A program made the position numbers and the translations under genes. This document shows, piece by piece, positions 26,022 through 35,084 of a stretch of 58,598 bases of DNA (the first letter of the stretch is position 1; every line of letters starts with the position of its first letter). Source of the stretch: Bacteroidota bacterium (GTDB taxonomy: Bacteria > Bacteroidota > Bacteroidia > Chitinophagales > Chitinophagaceae); NCBI GenBank assembly GCA_005789565.1, contig SXXL01000039.1, positions 1-58,598 on the forward strand, given 5' to 3'. The notes below the pieces were generated by a model. It made no database searches and had not been told where the DNA came from. It saw nothing but the letters and a program-made list of their open reading frames with translations.

Positions 26022-27197
26022 GATTAAGTAGGCGGCCACCAGGGTAGCCACTCCGGCACTCAGGTAAAAGGGGAGCGAGGCGTTTCCGAAGGTCCACAAC
26101 ATCCCCGCGATCCCGCTGGCCAACCAGATCGAAATACTTTCCAGGGACGTGTAAAATCCGATTGCGGTGCCGGTTTTCTCAGGGGGCACCTGTTCACTGA
26201 TCCAGGCTTTGATCATTCCCTCGGTGGCGGCGGCGTAGACCCCGTATAAACAGAACAATAAGACCAGGGTCTGTTTGTTCACGCCACTGCCAAATCCGGC
26301 ATATACTATGGCGAAAAGAATAAATCCCCCCGTGATCATGGTTCGGGTTCCGATCCGTTCGGCCCACCGGCCAAGGGAATAGGCCGTGAGGGCATAGACG
26401 GCATTGTATAATATGTACGCCCCAATGATCCAGGCATCGGCCGGGATCGATCTGTTCCAGAGCAACACCGACGTATCCCCCACCGCTTCCCGGGCCATCA
26501 GGAGTAAAAAGATGTCGGAGCTATTGAAGAGGGCGAACAGCAGCAGGGCGGGGATCATTTTTCGGAAGACCTCCGGTGCTTCTTTCCAATAGTGCAGGTA
26601 GCCAAAAAATCCGGTGCGGGGTGCCGACTTCTCCAGGGCAGGTTTTTCCCGAAGGGTCAGGAGGAGGACCACTGAAAAAAAGCCGGGTACGAATGCCAGC
26701 AGGAAAAGGGTTGCATAGTCGCTGGGTCGGTAGAGCAAATAGAGCAGGGCGAGTAGGGGACCGATCGCGGCACCCCAGGTGTCCATGCTTCGATGAAAAC
26801 CGAAAACGGTGGCTTTGCGGGTGCCGGCCTCTTGTGCCAGCCAGGCATCCCGGGGGGCGGTGCGCATGCCTTTGCCCAGTCGGTCAATGCCTCGCACTCC
26901 GAGTATCCAGAGGGGGTGGGTAAGCCAACCCAACAGGGGCTTGGAGAGGGCGCTCAGGGTGTAGCCCCATTGGATAAAGGGTAGTCGCCGCCCCAGCTCA
27001 TCGCTTTTTTTTCCAAAATATCCCTTGCTGACGCCGGCCAGGAACTGCACGGTTCCTTCCAGCCAGCCGATGCCCGCCACCGTCATTCCGATCTGTTGGA
27101 GATAGAGCGGAATGACGGGGTAGAGCATTTCGCTGGCCATGTCGGTCAGCAGGCTGACCCAGGCCAGGACCCAGATGATTCGGGTGAAAGAGGGCAT
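25995..27197 (-). CDS. MFS transporter
   Basis: A 400-residue, 12-helix major facilitator. The N-terminal half shows WVSLLTDMASEMLYPVIPLYL, a pattern seen in MFS proteins of the group often annotated as putative drug or metabolite efflux pumps, and the loop 2-3 motif region with GYFGKKSDELGRRLPFI and DRLGKGMRTAPRDAW. The second half has the RWAERIGTRTMI loop. The substrate cannot be predicted. The gene overlaps kynA tail to tail by 27 nt; a link to tryptophan or kynurenine export is possible but only suggested by position. Confidence 0.9.
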   Translation of the reverse strand: MPSFTRIIWVLAWVSLLTDMASEMLYPVIPLYLQQIGMTVAGIGWLEGTVQFLAGVSKGYFGKKSDELGRRLPFIQWGYTLSALSKPLLGWLTHPLWILGVRGIDRLGKGMRTAPRDAWLAQEAGTRKATVFGFHRSMDTWGAAIGPLLALLYLLYRPSDYATLFLLAFVPGFFSVVLLLTLREKPALEKSAPRTGFFGYLHYWKEAPEVFRKMIPALLLFALFNSSDIFLLLMAREAVGDTSVLLWNRSIPADAWIIGAYILYNAVYALTAYSLGRWAERIGTRTMITGGFILFAIVYAGFGSGVNKQTLVLLFCLYGVYAAATEGMIKAWISEQVPPEKTGTAIGFYTSLESISIWLASGIAGMLWTFGNASLPFYLSAGVATLVAAYLILLGKPKSQ

Positions 27198-27262
27198 ACA
27201 CCAAGTTAGTCAATCCGTGCGTCGCGACACCAAACTTTCCCTCGGAAATCCTGCTCGCCGCC

Positions 27263-27293
27263 TTGACAATTCAGATTATTTACCACACCTTTG
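27263..27293 (+). promoter_or_regulatory. Promoter of the mreB operon
   Basis: TTG (27263-27265), 20-nt spacer, then CACCTTTG (7/8 match to TAnnTTTG). The leader to the mreB ATG is about 20 nt. Confidence 0.55.
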
Positions 27294-27318
27294 TCGTCAT
27301 TAATACACAGTAGTTTTC

Positions 27319-28344
27319 ATGGGCATTTTTAATTGGTTCACACAGGAGATCGCGATCGATCTGGGCACCGCGAACACCTTGATCATTCACAACGACGAGG
27401 TAGTGGTGAATGAACCCAGCATTGTGGCACTCAATCGCAACAATCCGAAAGAAGTGTTGGCGGTGGGTCGCAAAGCCTTGATGATGCACGAGAAAACGCA
27501 CGAGAGTATAAGAACGGTTCGTCCGTTGAAGGATGGTGTGATCGCCGACTTCAATGCGGCCGAGCTCATGATCCGCGAACTCATCAAACTCGTGTATCCG
27601 AAGAAGCCGTTGTTTCCTCCGAGCTGGCGCATGATGATCTGTATTCCCTCTTCCATCACGGAAGTGGAGAAGCGTGCCGTGCGCGACAGTGCCGAGCAAG
27701 CCGGTGCTAAAGAGGTCTATCTCATTCATGAACCCATGGCGGCCGCGCTGGGTATTGGCATTGATGTTGGCGAGCCAGTGGGGAATATGATCATTGATAT
27801 CGGGGGCGGTACCACCGGTATTACCATCATTGCGTTGGCAGGAATCGTTTGCGATCAATCCATTCGTATTGCCGGTGATGAATTCACCGCAGATATCATG
27901 GAGGCACTGCGTCGCTATCATAGCTTGCTCATTGGGGAGCGGACGGCCGAGCAGATCAAGATACACGTGGGCGCCGCGATGAAGGAGATCGATAATCCGC
28001 CACCGGATTTTGCCGTGAACGGACGCGACCTGGTCACCGGTATTCCCAAGCAGATCATGGTCAGTTATCAGGAGATCGCGGAAGCGTTGGATAAGAGCGT
28101 ATTCAAGATCGAAGAGGCCATACTGAAAGCACTGGAGCAAACGCCGCCTGAGTTGGCCGCCGATATCTATCGTCGCGGATTGTATCTCACGGGTGGTGGG
28201 GCCCTGCTGCGCGGATTGGACAAGCGACTCAGTGCGAAGATCAAATTGCTGGTACACATCGCCGATGATCCGTTGAAGAGTGTGGTGACCGGCACCGGGA
28301 TCGCGCTGAAAAATTATGACCAGTATCCCTTTGTGATGCGTTAG
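27319..28344 (+). CDS. mreB: Rod-shape protein MreB (actin homologue)
   Basis: A 341-residue ATP-binding actin-like protein that forms filaments under the inner membrane and steers lateral wall synthesis. The actin-fold motifs are clear: phosphate 1 IAIDLGTANTLI, phosphate 2 IIDIGGGTTGITIIAL, and adenosine motif YLTGGGALLRGLDKRL; ERGTAEQIK-like region here reads GERTAEQIKIHVGAA. First gene of the five-gene elongasome operon. Confidence 0.98.
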   Translation: MGIFNWFTQEIAIDLGTANTLIIHNDEVVVNEPSIVALNRNNPKEVLAVGRKALMMHEKTHESIRTVRPLKDGVIADFNAAELMIRELIKLVYPKKPLFPPSWRMMICIPSSITEVEKRAVRDSAEQAGAKEVYLIHEPMAAALGIGIDVGEPVGNMIIDIGGGTTGITIIALAGIVCDQSIRIAGDEFTADIMEALRRYHSLLIGERTAEQIKIHVGAAMKEIDNPPPDFAVNGRDLVTGIPKQIMVSYQEIAEALDKSVFKIEEAILKALEQTPPELAADIYRRGLYLTGGGALLRGLDKRLSAKIKLLVHIADDPLKSVVTGTGIALKNYDQYPFVMR

Positions 28345-28349
28345 TCTAC

Positions 28350-29225
28350 ATGCGGAACGTATTTCTTTTCATCCGGCGTTATCACACCTTCTTTTTGTTT
28401 CTGCTATTGCAGATCGTTTCCTGGTGGTTCCTCGCCAGCTTCAACCGGTTTCATCAGGCCCGTTTTCTGACGACGGCACAGGAGATCACCGGTTCCATCA
28501 ACCGTCGGTACGACCGGGTAGAGGACTTTTTCCAGCTCCGTGCCGAAAATCAACGGGTTCATCAGCTAAATGATTCGCTGTTGAATCTGTTGCCTGCGAA
28601 CGACCTGGTGATCGATAGACAACAGTACTTCCGGCAGGAGGGGGCTACCGACAGTACCAAACGACTGCGCCGGTATGTGTATCGTCCGGCTACTGTCATC
28701 TACAATTCCATTCAAGAGGAGAAAAATTATTTTCAGCTCGATCGGGGTTCCGATCAAGGCATTCGGGAGAACATGGCCGTACTGAATGCGGATGGCTCGG
28801 CCGTGGGGGTGATCGTGCTGGTCAGTCCTAATTTTTCCCAAGGCATGAGTTTGCTGCACGTACAACAACGAGTCAATGCCACCTTGAAAAAGACCGGTGA
28901 GTTCGGCACGCTGGAATGGGATGGCGCACACCCCGACCGGCTTTTGTTGAAAGGGATCCCCAAAGGGGTTTTTCTCAAAATCGGAGATACAGTGCTGACG
29001 AGCTCCTATTCATTTAATTTCCCGCCCGGCAAGCTATTGGGTCGGGTGAGTTCTTTATCGACCGATAAAAGCACCAACTTTCATATCATCGAAGTGCAGC
29101 CTGCCGCCAATTTCCGAAACCTCCAACAGGTTTTCGTGGTGGAGAATCTGCAAATGGACGAACAAGTGAGTTTGAATCGGGAAGCACGTAAGCGCATTGA
29201 GGATCCCAAAAACCGTCGCCCATGA
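28350..29225 (+). CDS. mreC: Rod-shape protein MreC
   Basis: A 291-residue bitopic protein: a short cytoplasmic start, one helix (about residues 11-30, TFFLFLLLQIVSWWFLASF), a coiled-coil region to about residue 75 and the periplasmic beta-domain with VYRPATVIYNSIQEEKNYF, LDRGSDQGIRENMAVLN and GAVGVIV-like strands. MreC activates PBP2-RodA. It starts 5 nt after mreB and overlaps mreD by 4 nt (ATGA). Confidence 0.95.
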   Translation: MRNVFLFIRRYHTFFLFLLLQIVSWWFLASFNRFHQARFLTTAQEITGSINRRYDRVEDFFQLRAENQRVHQLNDSLLNLLPANDLVIDRQQYFRQEGATDSTKRLRRYVYRPATVIYNSIQEEKNYFQLDRGSDQGIRENMAVLNADGSAVGVIVLVSPNFSQGMSLLHVQQRVNATLKKTGEFGTLEWDGAHPDRLLLKGIPKGVFLKIGDTVLTSSYSFNFPPGKLLGRVSSLSTDKSTNFHIIEVQPAANFRNLQQVFVVENLQMDEQVSLNREARKRIEDPKNRRP

Positions 29226-29755
29226 GTCGTTTTTTCCGATATCTGTTGCGGGGACTCTTGCTGGTGGCCGTTCAGGTCTATCTCCTGAACAAGGTGCCCC
29301 ACCTGCATCGGCTGGTGGTGCCCTCGCTCTATTTTGTATTTGTGCTCTGGTTACCTTTCTCGCTGAGTCGGCCCGCCCTGCTGCTGATCGCTTTTTTATT
29401 GGGGATCTCGGTCGACTATTTCACCCTCACCCCCGGATTGCACGCGGCCGCCTGTGTACTCATCGCGTACGTTCGCCCCTATCTGATTACCCTGCTCATG
29501 CCCCGCGACACCCAGGACTTTCAATACCCCGAGCCCTCGGTGCGCGCCATGCAATGGGCCCCCTATGCGCTGTACCTGTTGGTGCTGACCTTCCTCCATC
29601 ATTTCTACCTCACTTTTTTGCAGTGGCTCAGTGTGGGGTCGTTCTGGTCGTTTTTGGGAAAGACCTTCCTGGGCACGTTGATCAGCTTGTTGTTGATCTT
29701 TACCGCCGACTTGCTTTTTCCCCGCCAACAATCTTACCGAACCAATACGGCTTAA
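29222..29755 (+). CDS. mreD: Rod-shape protein MreD
   Basis: A 177-residue hydrophobic protein with five or six helices that partners MreC in the elongasome. Sequence conservation in this family is low; the call rests on hydropathy, size, the short charged N-terminus SRFFRYLLRG and its place between mreC and the PBP2 gene. The start overlaps the mreC stop (ATGA), which indicates translational coupling. Confidence 0.9.
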   Translation: MSRFFRYLLRGLLLVAVQVYLLNKVPHLHRLVVPSLYFVFVLWLPFSLSRPALLLIAFLLGISVDYFTLTPGLHAAACVLIAYVRPYLITLLMPRDTQDFQYPEPSVRAMQWAPYALYLLVLTFLHHFYLTFLQWLSVGSFWSFLGKTFLGTLISLLLIFTADLLFPRQQSYRTNTA

Positions 29756-29822
29756 TGTGTTTTTGATTTGGTGCAGGCCGCTTGGCATCCGTAATTTGTA
29801 ACCGCGATCCCTTTACCTCCCA

Positions 29823-31907
29823 ATGTCCGTTTACCACCAAGCCCGAAGCCGAAGCATCCAGCTCCTCTTGCTGGTGGTGTTTTTAGTCATTATCCTTCGG
29901 CTCTTCTATCTGCAGGTCATCGATGGCCGTTACCGGCAGTTGGCGATGGATAACGCCGTGTACGCCAAAGTCATCTTTCCCGAGCGCGGAATCGTATACG
30001 ACCGGAAAGGAAGAGCGATCCTCACCAATACCATTGCCTACGACCTGATGGTGACACCCGCGGAAGTAAGAGGCATCGATACCCTGGAGCTTTGCCGCCT
30101 GCTGGAGATGGACACCGGTGAGTTTCGGAAACGACTGGTTGATGCGATCGTCAAGAACACTTCGGTTCGCCCCTCCGTATTTCGAGGTTTGCTCACCAAG
30201 GAATTACAAGCTCGTTTCGAAGAGAATGCCTGGAAATTCCCCGGCTTCAATTTAGTGGAACGTCCGCTTCGCGCCTATCCCTATGAGGCCGGTGCACACA
30301 TCCTGGGCTATGTCCGGGAGGTGGATCCGAAGGATATCGAGCGATCGAAAAATTTTTATCGGCAGGGCGATTATATTGGAAAGACGGGACTCGAATCGTT
30401 CTATGAAAAAGTTTTGATGGGGCAGCGAGGCGTTCAATATATGATCAAAGACAATAAGAATCGCCTCGTGGGCCGCTACGAGAATGGTGATTTTGATACC
30501 GCGTCGCTGGCCGGCCGAAGCTTGCGCACCTATCTCGACATCGAATTGCAACAGCTGGCCGAACAATTGATGAATAATAAGGTAGGCGGATTGGTAGCGC
30601 TGGATCCACAGACGGGTGGTATTTTGGCGATGGTATCTGGACCGAATTATAATCCCAACGATCTGACCGGACCGGGTGGCAGCAGCAACTACGGCAAAAT
30701 GGTGTTGGATGTGACCGGTCCCATGCTCAACCGCGCCATTGCCGGTCGATATGAGCCCGGCTCCACCTTCAAGCCCCTGGGCGGATTGGTAGCACTCGGG
30801 GAAGGAGTCATCAATGCCAATTTTGGATACCCTTGTGGCGGACAATACAATGCCTGCGGCCACGGCAAACCCGCGTGTACCCATGCCGGCGGTGGACACG
30901 CCGCCAACCTTCGCCTGGCCATTGCCAATTCCTGCAACTCATATTTTGCGCATGTGTATCGAATGACCGTCGATCAGTCGAAATACCGAAGCGTTAAAAA
31001 TGGTTACCTGCATTGGAAGGATTATATGAATGCCTTCGGGCTCGGGGTAAAACTGGGGGTGGATCTTCCCGGCGAAAGTGCCGGAAACATTCCGGATACC
31101 TCGGTCTACAACCGAGAGAACGACAATCGGTGGACGTCCTGTACCAACCTGACGCTTGGGATCGGACAGGATAAAATGCTCACCACCCCCTTGCAAATGG
31201 CCAATGCCATGGCCATCATCTGTAACCGAGGCTATTATTATACCCCTCATTTGGTGGAAAAGATCGAAGGGGAGTCGGAACAAGACACAGCGCTGATCAA
31301 TCCCTACCGGCGGCGGCACAAAGTACTGACCGGTATTCCCGATACGGCGTTTCGGGCGGTGATCGAGGGAATGAGCGATGTGGTCAAGATGGGAACGGCC
31401 CGCGTGGCCCAGATACCCGGTATCGAAGTTTGTGCCAAGACCGGCACCGCAGAGAACTATACGATCCTCGATGGTCGTCGGATCAAACTACCCAACAACT
31501 CCATGTTCGTTTGCTTTGCACCCAAAGAAAAACCCAAGATCGCCATCGCGGTATTCGTTCAGAATGCAGGGTTTGGTGCAACGTGGGCGGGACCGATCTC
31601 TCGCATGATGATCGAAAAGTATTTGAATGATACACTTTCAGCCCGAAGCCGCGCCGACTCCGCCCGGATCGCCGCGGCCAACCTGATGCCGGCTTATTTC
31701 AAGCGATTGCAGCAAAAAGAAGATTCGCTTCGAGCCCGACAATGGTTCAAGCTCACACGCGACAGTTCCTATCTCAAACGGATCACCCATCGGTCCGACC
31801 CCACCACCCCCCGACGTTCGGTACCCGTTCCAACCGAACGGCGATCGACCGCTTGGATGGGGGAGTCCCGTAAAAAATTCGGCTGGGAGGCCGACCGACC
31901 GGCATGA
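29823..31907 (+). CDS. mrdA: Penicillin-binding protein 2 (elongation transpeptidase)
   Basis: A 694-residue class B PBP that cross-links peptidoglycan during rod elongation with RodA as glycosyltransferase. One helix (about 13-32) is followed by the dimerisation domain and the transpeptidase domain with SxxK as S314TFK, SxN as S370CN and KTG at 539-541. Between them lies a Cys/His-rich stretch: Cys338, Cys345, His347, Cys352, His354 and His359. E. coli PBP2 binds a zinc ion in this region, so a metal site is plausible. The C-terminal ~60 residues are charged and Arg-rich. The gap to mreD is 67 nt; rodA overlaps by 4 nt. Confidence 0.97.
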   Translation: MSVYHQARSRSIQLLLLVVFLVIILRLFYLQVIDGRYRQLAMDNAVYAKVIFPERGIVYDRKGRAILTNTIAYDLMVTPAEVRGIDTLELCRLLEMDTGEFRKRLVDAIVKNTSVRPSVFRGLLTKELQARFEENAWKFPGFNLVERPLRAYPYEAGAHILGYVREVDPKDIERSKNFYRQGDYIGKTGLESFYEKVLMGQRGVQYMIKDNKNRLVGRYENGDFDTASLAGRSLRTYLDIELQQLAEQLMNNKVGGLVALDPQTGGILAMVSGPNYNPNDLTGPGGSSNYGKMVLDVTGPMLNRAIAGRYEPGSTFKPLGGLVALGEGVINANFGYPCGGQYNACGHGKPACTHAGGGHAANLRLAIANSCNSYFAHVYRMTVDQSKYRSVKNGYLHWKDYMNAFGLGVKLGVDLPGESAGNIPDTSVYNRENDNRWTSCTNLTLGIGQDKMLTTPLQMANAMAIICNRGYYYTPHLVEKIEGESEQDTALINPYRRRHKVLTGIPDTAFRAVIEGMSDVVKMGTARVAQIPGIEVCAKTGTAENYTILDGRRIKLPNNSMFVCFAPKEKPKIAIAVFVQNAGFGATWAGPISRMMIEKYLNDTLSARSRADSARIAAANLMPAYFKRLQQKEDSLRARQWFKLTRDSSYLKRITHRSDPTTPRRSVPVPTERRSTAWMGESRKKFGWEADRPA

Positions 31908-33244
31908 GACCGCAACAAGGCACGATATCGAAAGGGGTGGACTGGGGTCTTTTTTGGATCCTGCTTGCCCTGTCCACCATCGGATTGCTGGCCATCTTTG
32001 CCGCCACGTACAAAGAAGGGGATCCGATCATCGCCTCCTGGATCGGATTCAAAACGGATTACAGTAAACAGTTTTATTTCTTTCTCTTCAGCTTGCTGAT
32101 CGGATTTGTGGTGCTGTTGGCCGACAGTAAGTTCTTCCCGGCTACGGCCAACCTGGGATATGCCTTAGGTATTATGTTTCTGTTCCTGGTCTTTCCTTTT
32201 CATTCACGGATCAAGGGAACGGAATCGATCATTCGGATCGGGGCCTTCAATTTTCAACCCGCCGAGTTCGTAAAAATTTTCGTGGCCTTGGCCCTGGCCA
32301 AATACCTGAGTTTGCCGGAATTGGATTTTCGTCAGACCCGTTCTCAACTGCGGGCGGCGGTGTTGGTCCTCTTCCCGGCCCTGCTTTGTATCCTGCAAAG
32401 TGAAACGGGACTGGCCCTCGTGTATACGTCATTCTTTTTAGTGATGTATCGGGAGGGCCTGCCGGCCAGCATTCCGGTTATCGTCATCGCTGCCGTGATC
32501 TTAGTGGTCACCTCGATTTTGGTGCCCCCCAACCTCCTCGCCATTTTACTGACCGCGGCGGCACTTATCGTACTATATGCTCTTCGAAGATCCTTCAAGC
32601 GTCATCGCGGATTGTTCACCACCATTGTGTTGATCTGGGTGATCGCGGTGGGGGTTCAACGGTTCGTGGTTCCCTTCTTATTCAAGTCCGTCCTCCAAAA
32701 ACACCAAGTCGAGCGCATCTACGACCTATTCGGAAAGGACAATCCGTATCGACAGGCATCTGATTCTGCCCGGGCGGCGGTGGACCAGAAAAAGAAAGAG
32801 ACCGGTACCAGTTACAATGTTCGTCAATCGAAGATCGCCATCGGAAGCGGCCGCTTCCTGGGAAAGGGGTTATTGAGCGCCACGCAAACTCGCTACGATT
32901 TTGTGCCGGAGCAACGTACCGATTTTATCTTCTGTACGGTGGGAGAGGGATTTGGTTTTGTTGGCAGCTTGCTGTTGCTAGGGCTCTATCTGTTGTTGCT
33001 GATGCGAACGGTGACGATTGCGGAGCGTCAACGAAGCACCTTCAGTCGGGCCTATGCCTACGGGGTCATGGCCGTGATCTTCTTTCACGTGGTGGTGAAT
33101 ATCGGCATGACCATCGGACTCATGCCCGTGATCGGCATCCCCCTGCCCTTCATCAGTTACGGTGGCACCTCGCTGGTCACTTTCTCTTTATTGATATTCA
33201 TTCTCATGCGCCTGGACGCCGATCGAAAAATGGTACTTAGATAA
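31904..33244 (+). CDS. rodA: RodA, SEDS peptidoglycan glycosyltransferase
   Basis: A 446-residue SEDS protein that polymerises lipid II in the elongasome. It has about ten helices, the SEDS signature region LMPVIGIPLPFISYGGTSL near the C-terminus and FKRIKGTESIIRIG-like loop after helix 4 (here HSRIKGTESIIRIGAFNFQPAEFVK). The large extracytoplasmic loop with VERIYDLFGKDNPYRQASDS and RQSKIAIGSGRFLGKGLLS carries the catalytic-Asp region. It overlaps the PBP2 stop codon (ATGA). Confidence 0.96.
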   Translation: MRPQQGTISKGVDWGLFWILLALSTIGLLAIFAATYKEGDPIIASWIGFKTDYSKQFYFFLFSLLIGFVVLLADSKFFPATANLGYALGIMFLFLVFPFHSRIKGTESIIRIGAFNFQPAEFVKIFVALALAKYLSLPELDFRQTRSQLRAAVLVLFPALLCILQSETGLALVYTSFFLVMYREGLPASIPVIVIAAVILVVTSILVPPNLLAILLTAAALIVLYALRRSFKRHRGLFTTIVLIWVIAVGVQRFVVPFLFKSVLQKHQVERIYDLFGKDNPYRQASDSARAAVDQKKKETGTSYNVRQSKIAIGSGRFLGKGLLSATQTRYDFVPEQRTDFIFCTVGEGFGFVGSLLLLGLYLLLLMRTVTIAERQRSTFSRAYAYGVMAVIFFHVVVNIGMTIGLMPVIGIPLPFISYGGTSLVTFSLLIFILMRLDADRKMVLR

Positions 33245-33250
33245 AAGCTC

Positions 33251-33991
33251 ATGACCTTCTATCCATTATCCGAGGGAAGCTTTACCATCGACCATACCAA
33301 GGTCTTCGTTCCATTTGATCCCGTTACCGATCAGCTCGACCAACGACCCACCGGCAGCTTGCTGGTCGAGATTCAGCCCTTTGCCATTCAAACCAAAAAC
33401 GATCTGCTGCTGCTTGATACGGGTCTGGGCTATTCGGTGGAGGGAAGTTTGCAGATCCATCGAAACCTGCGTTCGATCGGACGGGAGCCGGAGCAAGTCA
33501 CCAAAGTATTGCTCTCGCATTTGCACAAAGACCATGCCGGCGGGATCGCGCAGGGAGAGGGGTCGGACCGGAAACTCTCCTTTCCCCGGGCCACGTATTA
33601 CATCGCTCAACAAGAATTGGATTTTGCTTTTGAGAAAGGAATGCCCGCTTATCCGACCGAAGAATTAAAGATCCTGATCGATCATCCGCAAGTTCAATGG
33701 ATAACGGAACCTACGACGATCGATGGGTATATCGATGTGTTGCCGTCGGGCGGTCATTGTCCCCACCACCAGATCTTTCAAATCCGTGAGGATGATCAGG
33801 TAATCTTTTTTGGCGGCGACGAAGCACCCCAATTACAACAAATGAAACATCGATTCATAGCCAAGTATGATTACGATGGTAAAAAAGCGCAGCAGTTGCG
33901 TCAGCAGTGGTGGGCGCAGGGGGAGAAAGCGGGGTGGACGTTCTTATTCTATCACGATATCCGGCAGCCGGACTGGACCTTCCCCCGATAA
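33251..33991 (+). CDS. Metallo-beta-lactamase-fold hydrolase
   Basis: A 246-residue cytosolic MBL-fold enzyme. The metal site is read from the first motif LLSHLHKDHAGGI (HxHxDH), the later His in LPSGGHCPHHQIF, the Asp in FFGGDEAPQ and a C-terminal His in FLFYHDIRQPDW. Members of this group include lactonases and thiolesterases, so the substrate is open. It starts 6 nt after rodA and is probably the last gene of the mre operon, though a functional link to wall growth is not known. Confidence 0.9.
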   Translation: MTFYPLSEGSFTIDHTKVFVPFDPVTDQLDQRPTGSLLVEIQPFAIQTKNDLLLLDTGLGYSVEGSLQIHRNLRSIGREPEQVTKVLLSHLHKDHAGGIAQGEGSDRKLSFPRATYYIAQQELDFAFEKGMPAYPTEELKILIDHPQVQWITEPTTIDGYIDVLPSGGHCPHHQIFQIREDDQVIFFGGDEAPQLQQMKHRFIAKYDYDGKKAQQLRQQWWAQGEKAGWTFLFYHDIRQPDWTFPR

Positions 33992-33996
33992 GATCA

Positions 33997-34434
33997 TTAT
34001 TGAAACCGACGTTTTCCGCCGGGCGGTGAAGGTGGTCCGCCTCGCCCTTGACGACGCTCCCGGATCAGGTGCATCACTTGTTGGCGAAAACGTTCTTCTT
34101 CCATGAAAACCCGATTGCCGCGACCATCCCCCAGCCATTGACGAAAATCTTTTCGGTAACGGATGCGTAGTTCGATCATTTGTTGTTGCATGATGAGACG
34201 ATCGCCGCGGTGCTCCCGATGAAGCTTGGCCAGATCCCTCATGTATTGTTTAAAGGCCGGATCGAACTTCTCTATTTCGGTAGCCGTCATCTCCAGCCGC
34301 GTTTGAATGAATTGACTCATTCGCTCGGGGAGTTTGGGGTCGGGCGGACCATCGCCGTCGGGCGGGCTGGGTGGTTGGGCCCAGCCGTTCAAGACACCGG
34401 CAAGAAAGAAAAGAAGCAATACGTTTCTTCGCAT
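33997..34434 (-). CDS. Small periplasmic Spy/CpxP/CnrX-like protein
   Basis: A 145-residue exported protein with a signal peptide (to about residue 19, NGWAQ) and Pro/Gly-rich ends. The middle is one long helical region with many charged residues (QTRLEMTATEIEKFDPAFKQ, YMRDLAKLHREHRGDR, IRYRKDFRQWLGDG), like the helical hairpins of Spy, CpxP or the metal sensor CnrX. No Cys or obvious His metal cluster is seen. It is the third gene after an ECF sigma factor and a membrane anti-sigma factor, 1 nt after the latter, which suggests that it is the periplasmic sensor or chaperone of that regulon. Function is inferred from context. Confidence 0.75.
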   Translation of the reverse strand: MRRNVLLLFFLAGVLNGWAQPPSPPDGDGPPDPKLPERMSQFIQTRLEMTATEIEKFDPAFKQYMRDLAKLHREHRGDRLIMQQQMIELRIRYRKDFRQWLGDGRGNRVFMEEERFRQQVMHLIRERRQGRGGPPSPPGGKRRFQ

Positions 34435-34435
34435 A

Positions 34436-35044
34436 TCAATCCGTTATTGACGAGGAGGTGATGAGTGCCGTTTGTTCCAGGAACTCGGTTAATTCTTGTT
34501 CGGATACTTCTGCCAGCAATCCGTCGGCATACAGGCCGGAAAGATCGAGTTGGGCGGTTTCTTGTCCCGTCATACCCGCCGCTACAAAATCTTGAAGCCG
34601 CTCTTTCTCTTGATCGTTCAGCCCATCAATCTCTTTTTCTACCGCCGAGAGGACTGTATTCGCCGTCAGCGGTGTTTCGTTATTGTTTTTCAAGCCGATA
34701 AATACACCGGCTCCGAGCAGGGCAGCGGCCACGGCGTAACGCATCCAAGTCCGGCGAAAAATAGACACCACCGGTGTTGGTTCAGCAGGGCCTGGGGTTT
34801 GTACAGATCGGTCGAAATAACCCGCGGGCGTGGTATAGGGGATCTCGCGGCTTAATCCGGAAAGGGTGGGCGAGAGGGCGTTTAATTCCTCCTGGGTTTC
34901 CCGACGGCGGATCTCGGCGAGTACCTGTGCGGCCATACCTTCAAAATATCCGGCCGGAATGGTGTAGGGATTCTGGGAAAGACCGGCGAAAAGACGGCTA
35001 TTGAGTTCTTGGAGCTCGTTTTCTATGGTTGGGCGGACTGACAT
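34436..35044 (-). CDS. Probable membrane anti-sigma factor
   Basis: A 202-residue protein with one helix (about residues 101-118, MRYAVAAALLGAGVFIGL), a cytosolic N-terminal half and a periplasmic C-terminal half. The N-terminal part carries a repeated motif, TIPAGYF (28-34) and TTPAGYF (71-77), each followed by a helix, a pattern I associate with uncharacterised Bacteroidota proteins next to ECF sigma genes. There is no zinc-binding HxxxCxxC motif. It lies 40 nt after the sigma gene and 1 nt before the Spy-like gene. The anti-sigma role is inferred from order and topology. Confidence 0.75.
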   Translation of the reverse strand: MSVRPTIENELQELNSRLFAGLSQNPYTIPAGYFEGMAAQVLAEIRRRETQEELNALSPTLSGLSREIPYTTPAGYFDRSVQTPGPAEPTPVVSIFRRTWMRYAVAAALLGAGVFIGLKNNNETPLTANTVLSAVEKEIDGLNDQEKERLQDFVAAGMTGQETAQLDLSGLYADGLLAEVSEQELTEFLEQTALITSSSITD

Positions 35045-35084
35045 CTGTATTTCCGGTAGTAAGATAGTATCTGTGGGGATTGGT

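Noticed and set aside
27280-28257. A 325-codon frame on the minus strand opposite mreB
   Set aside because: MreB is unmistakable on the plus strand; the antisense frame has no recognisable motifs.
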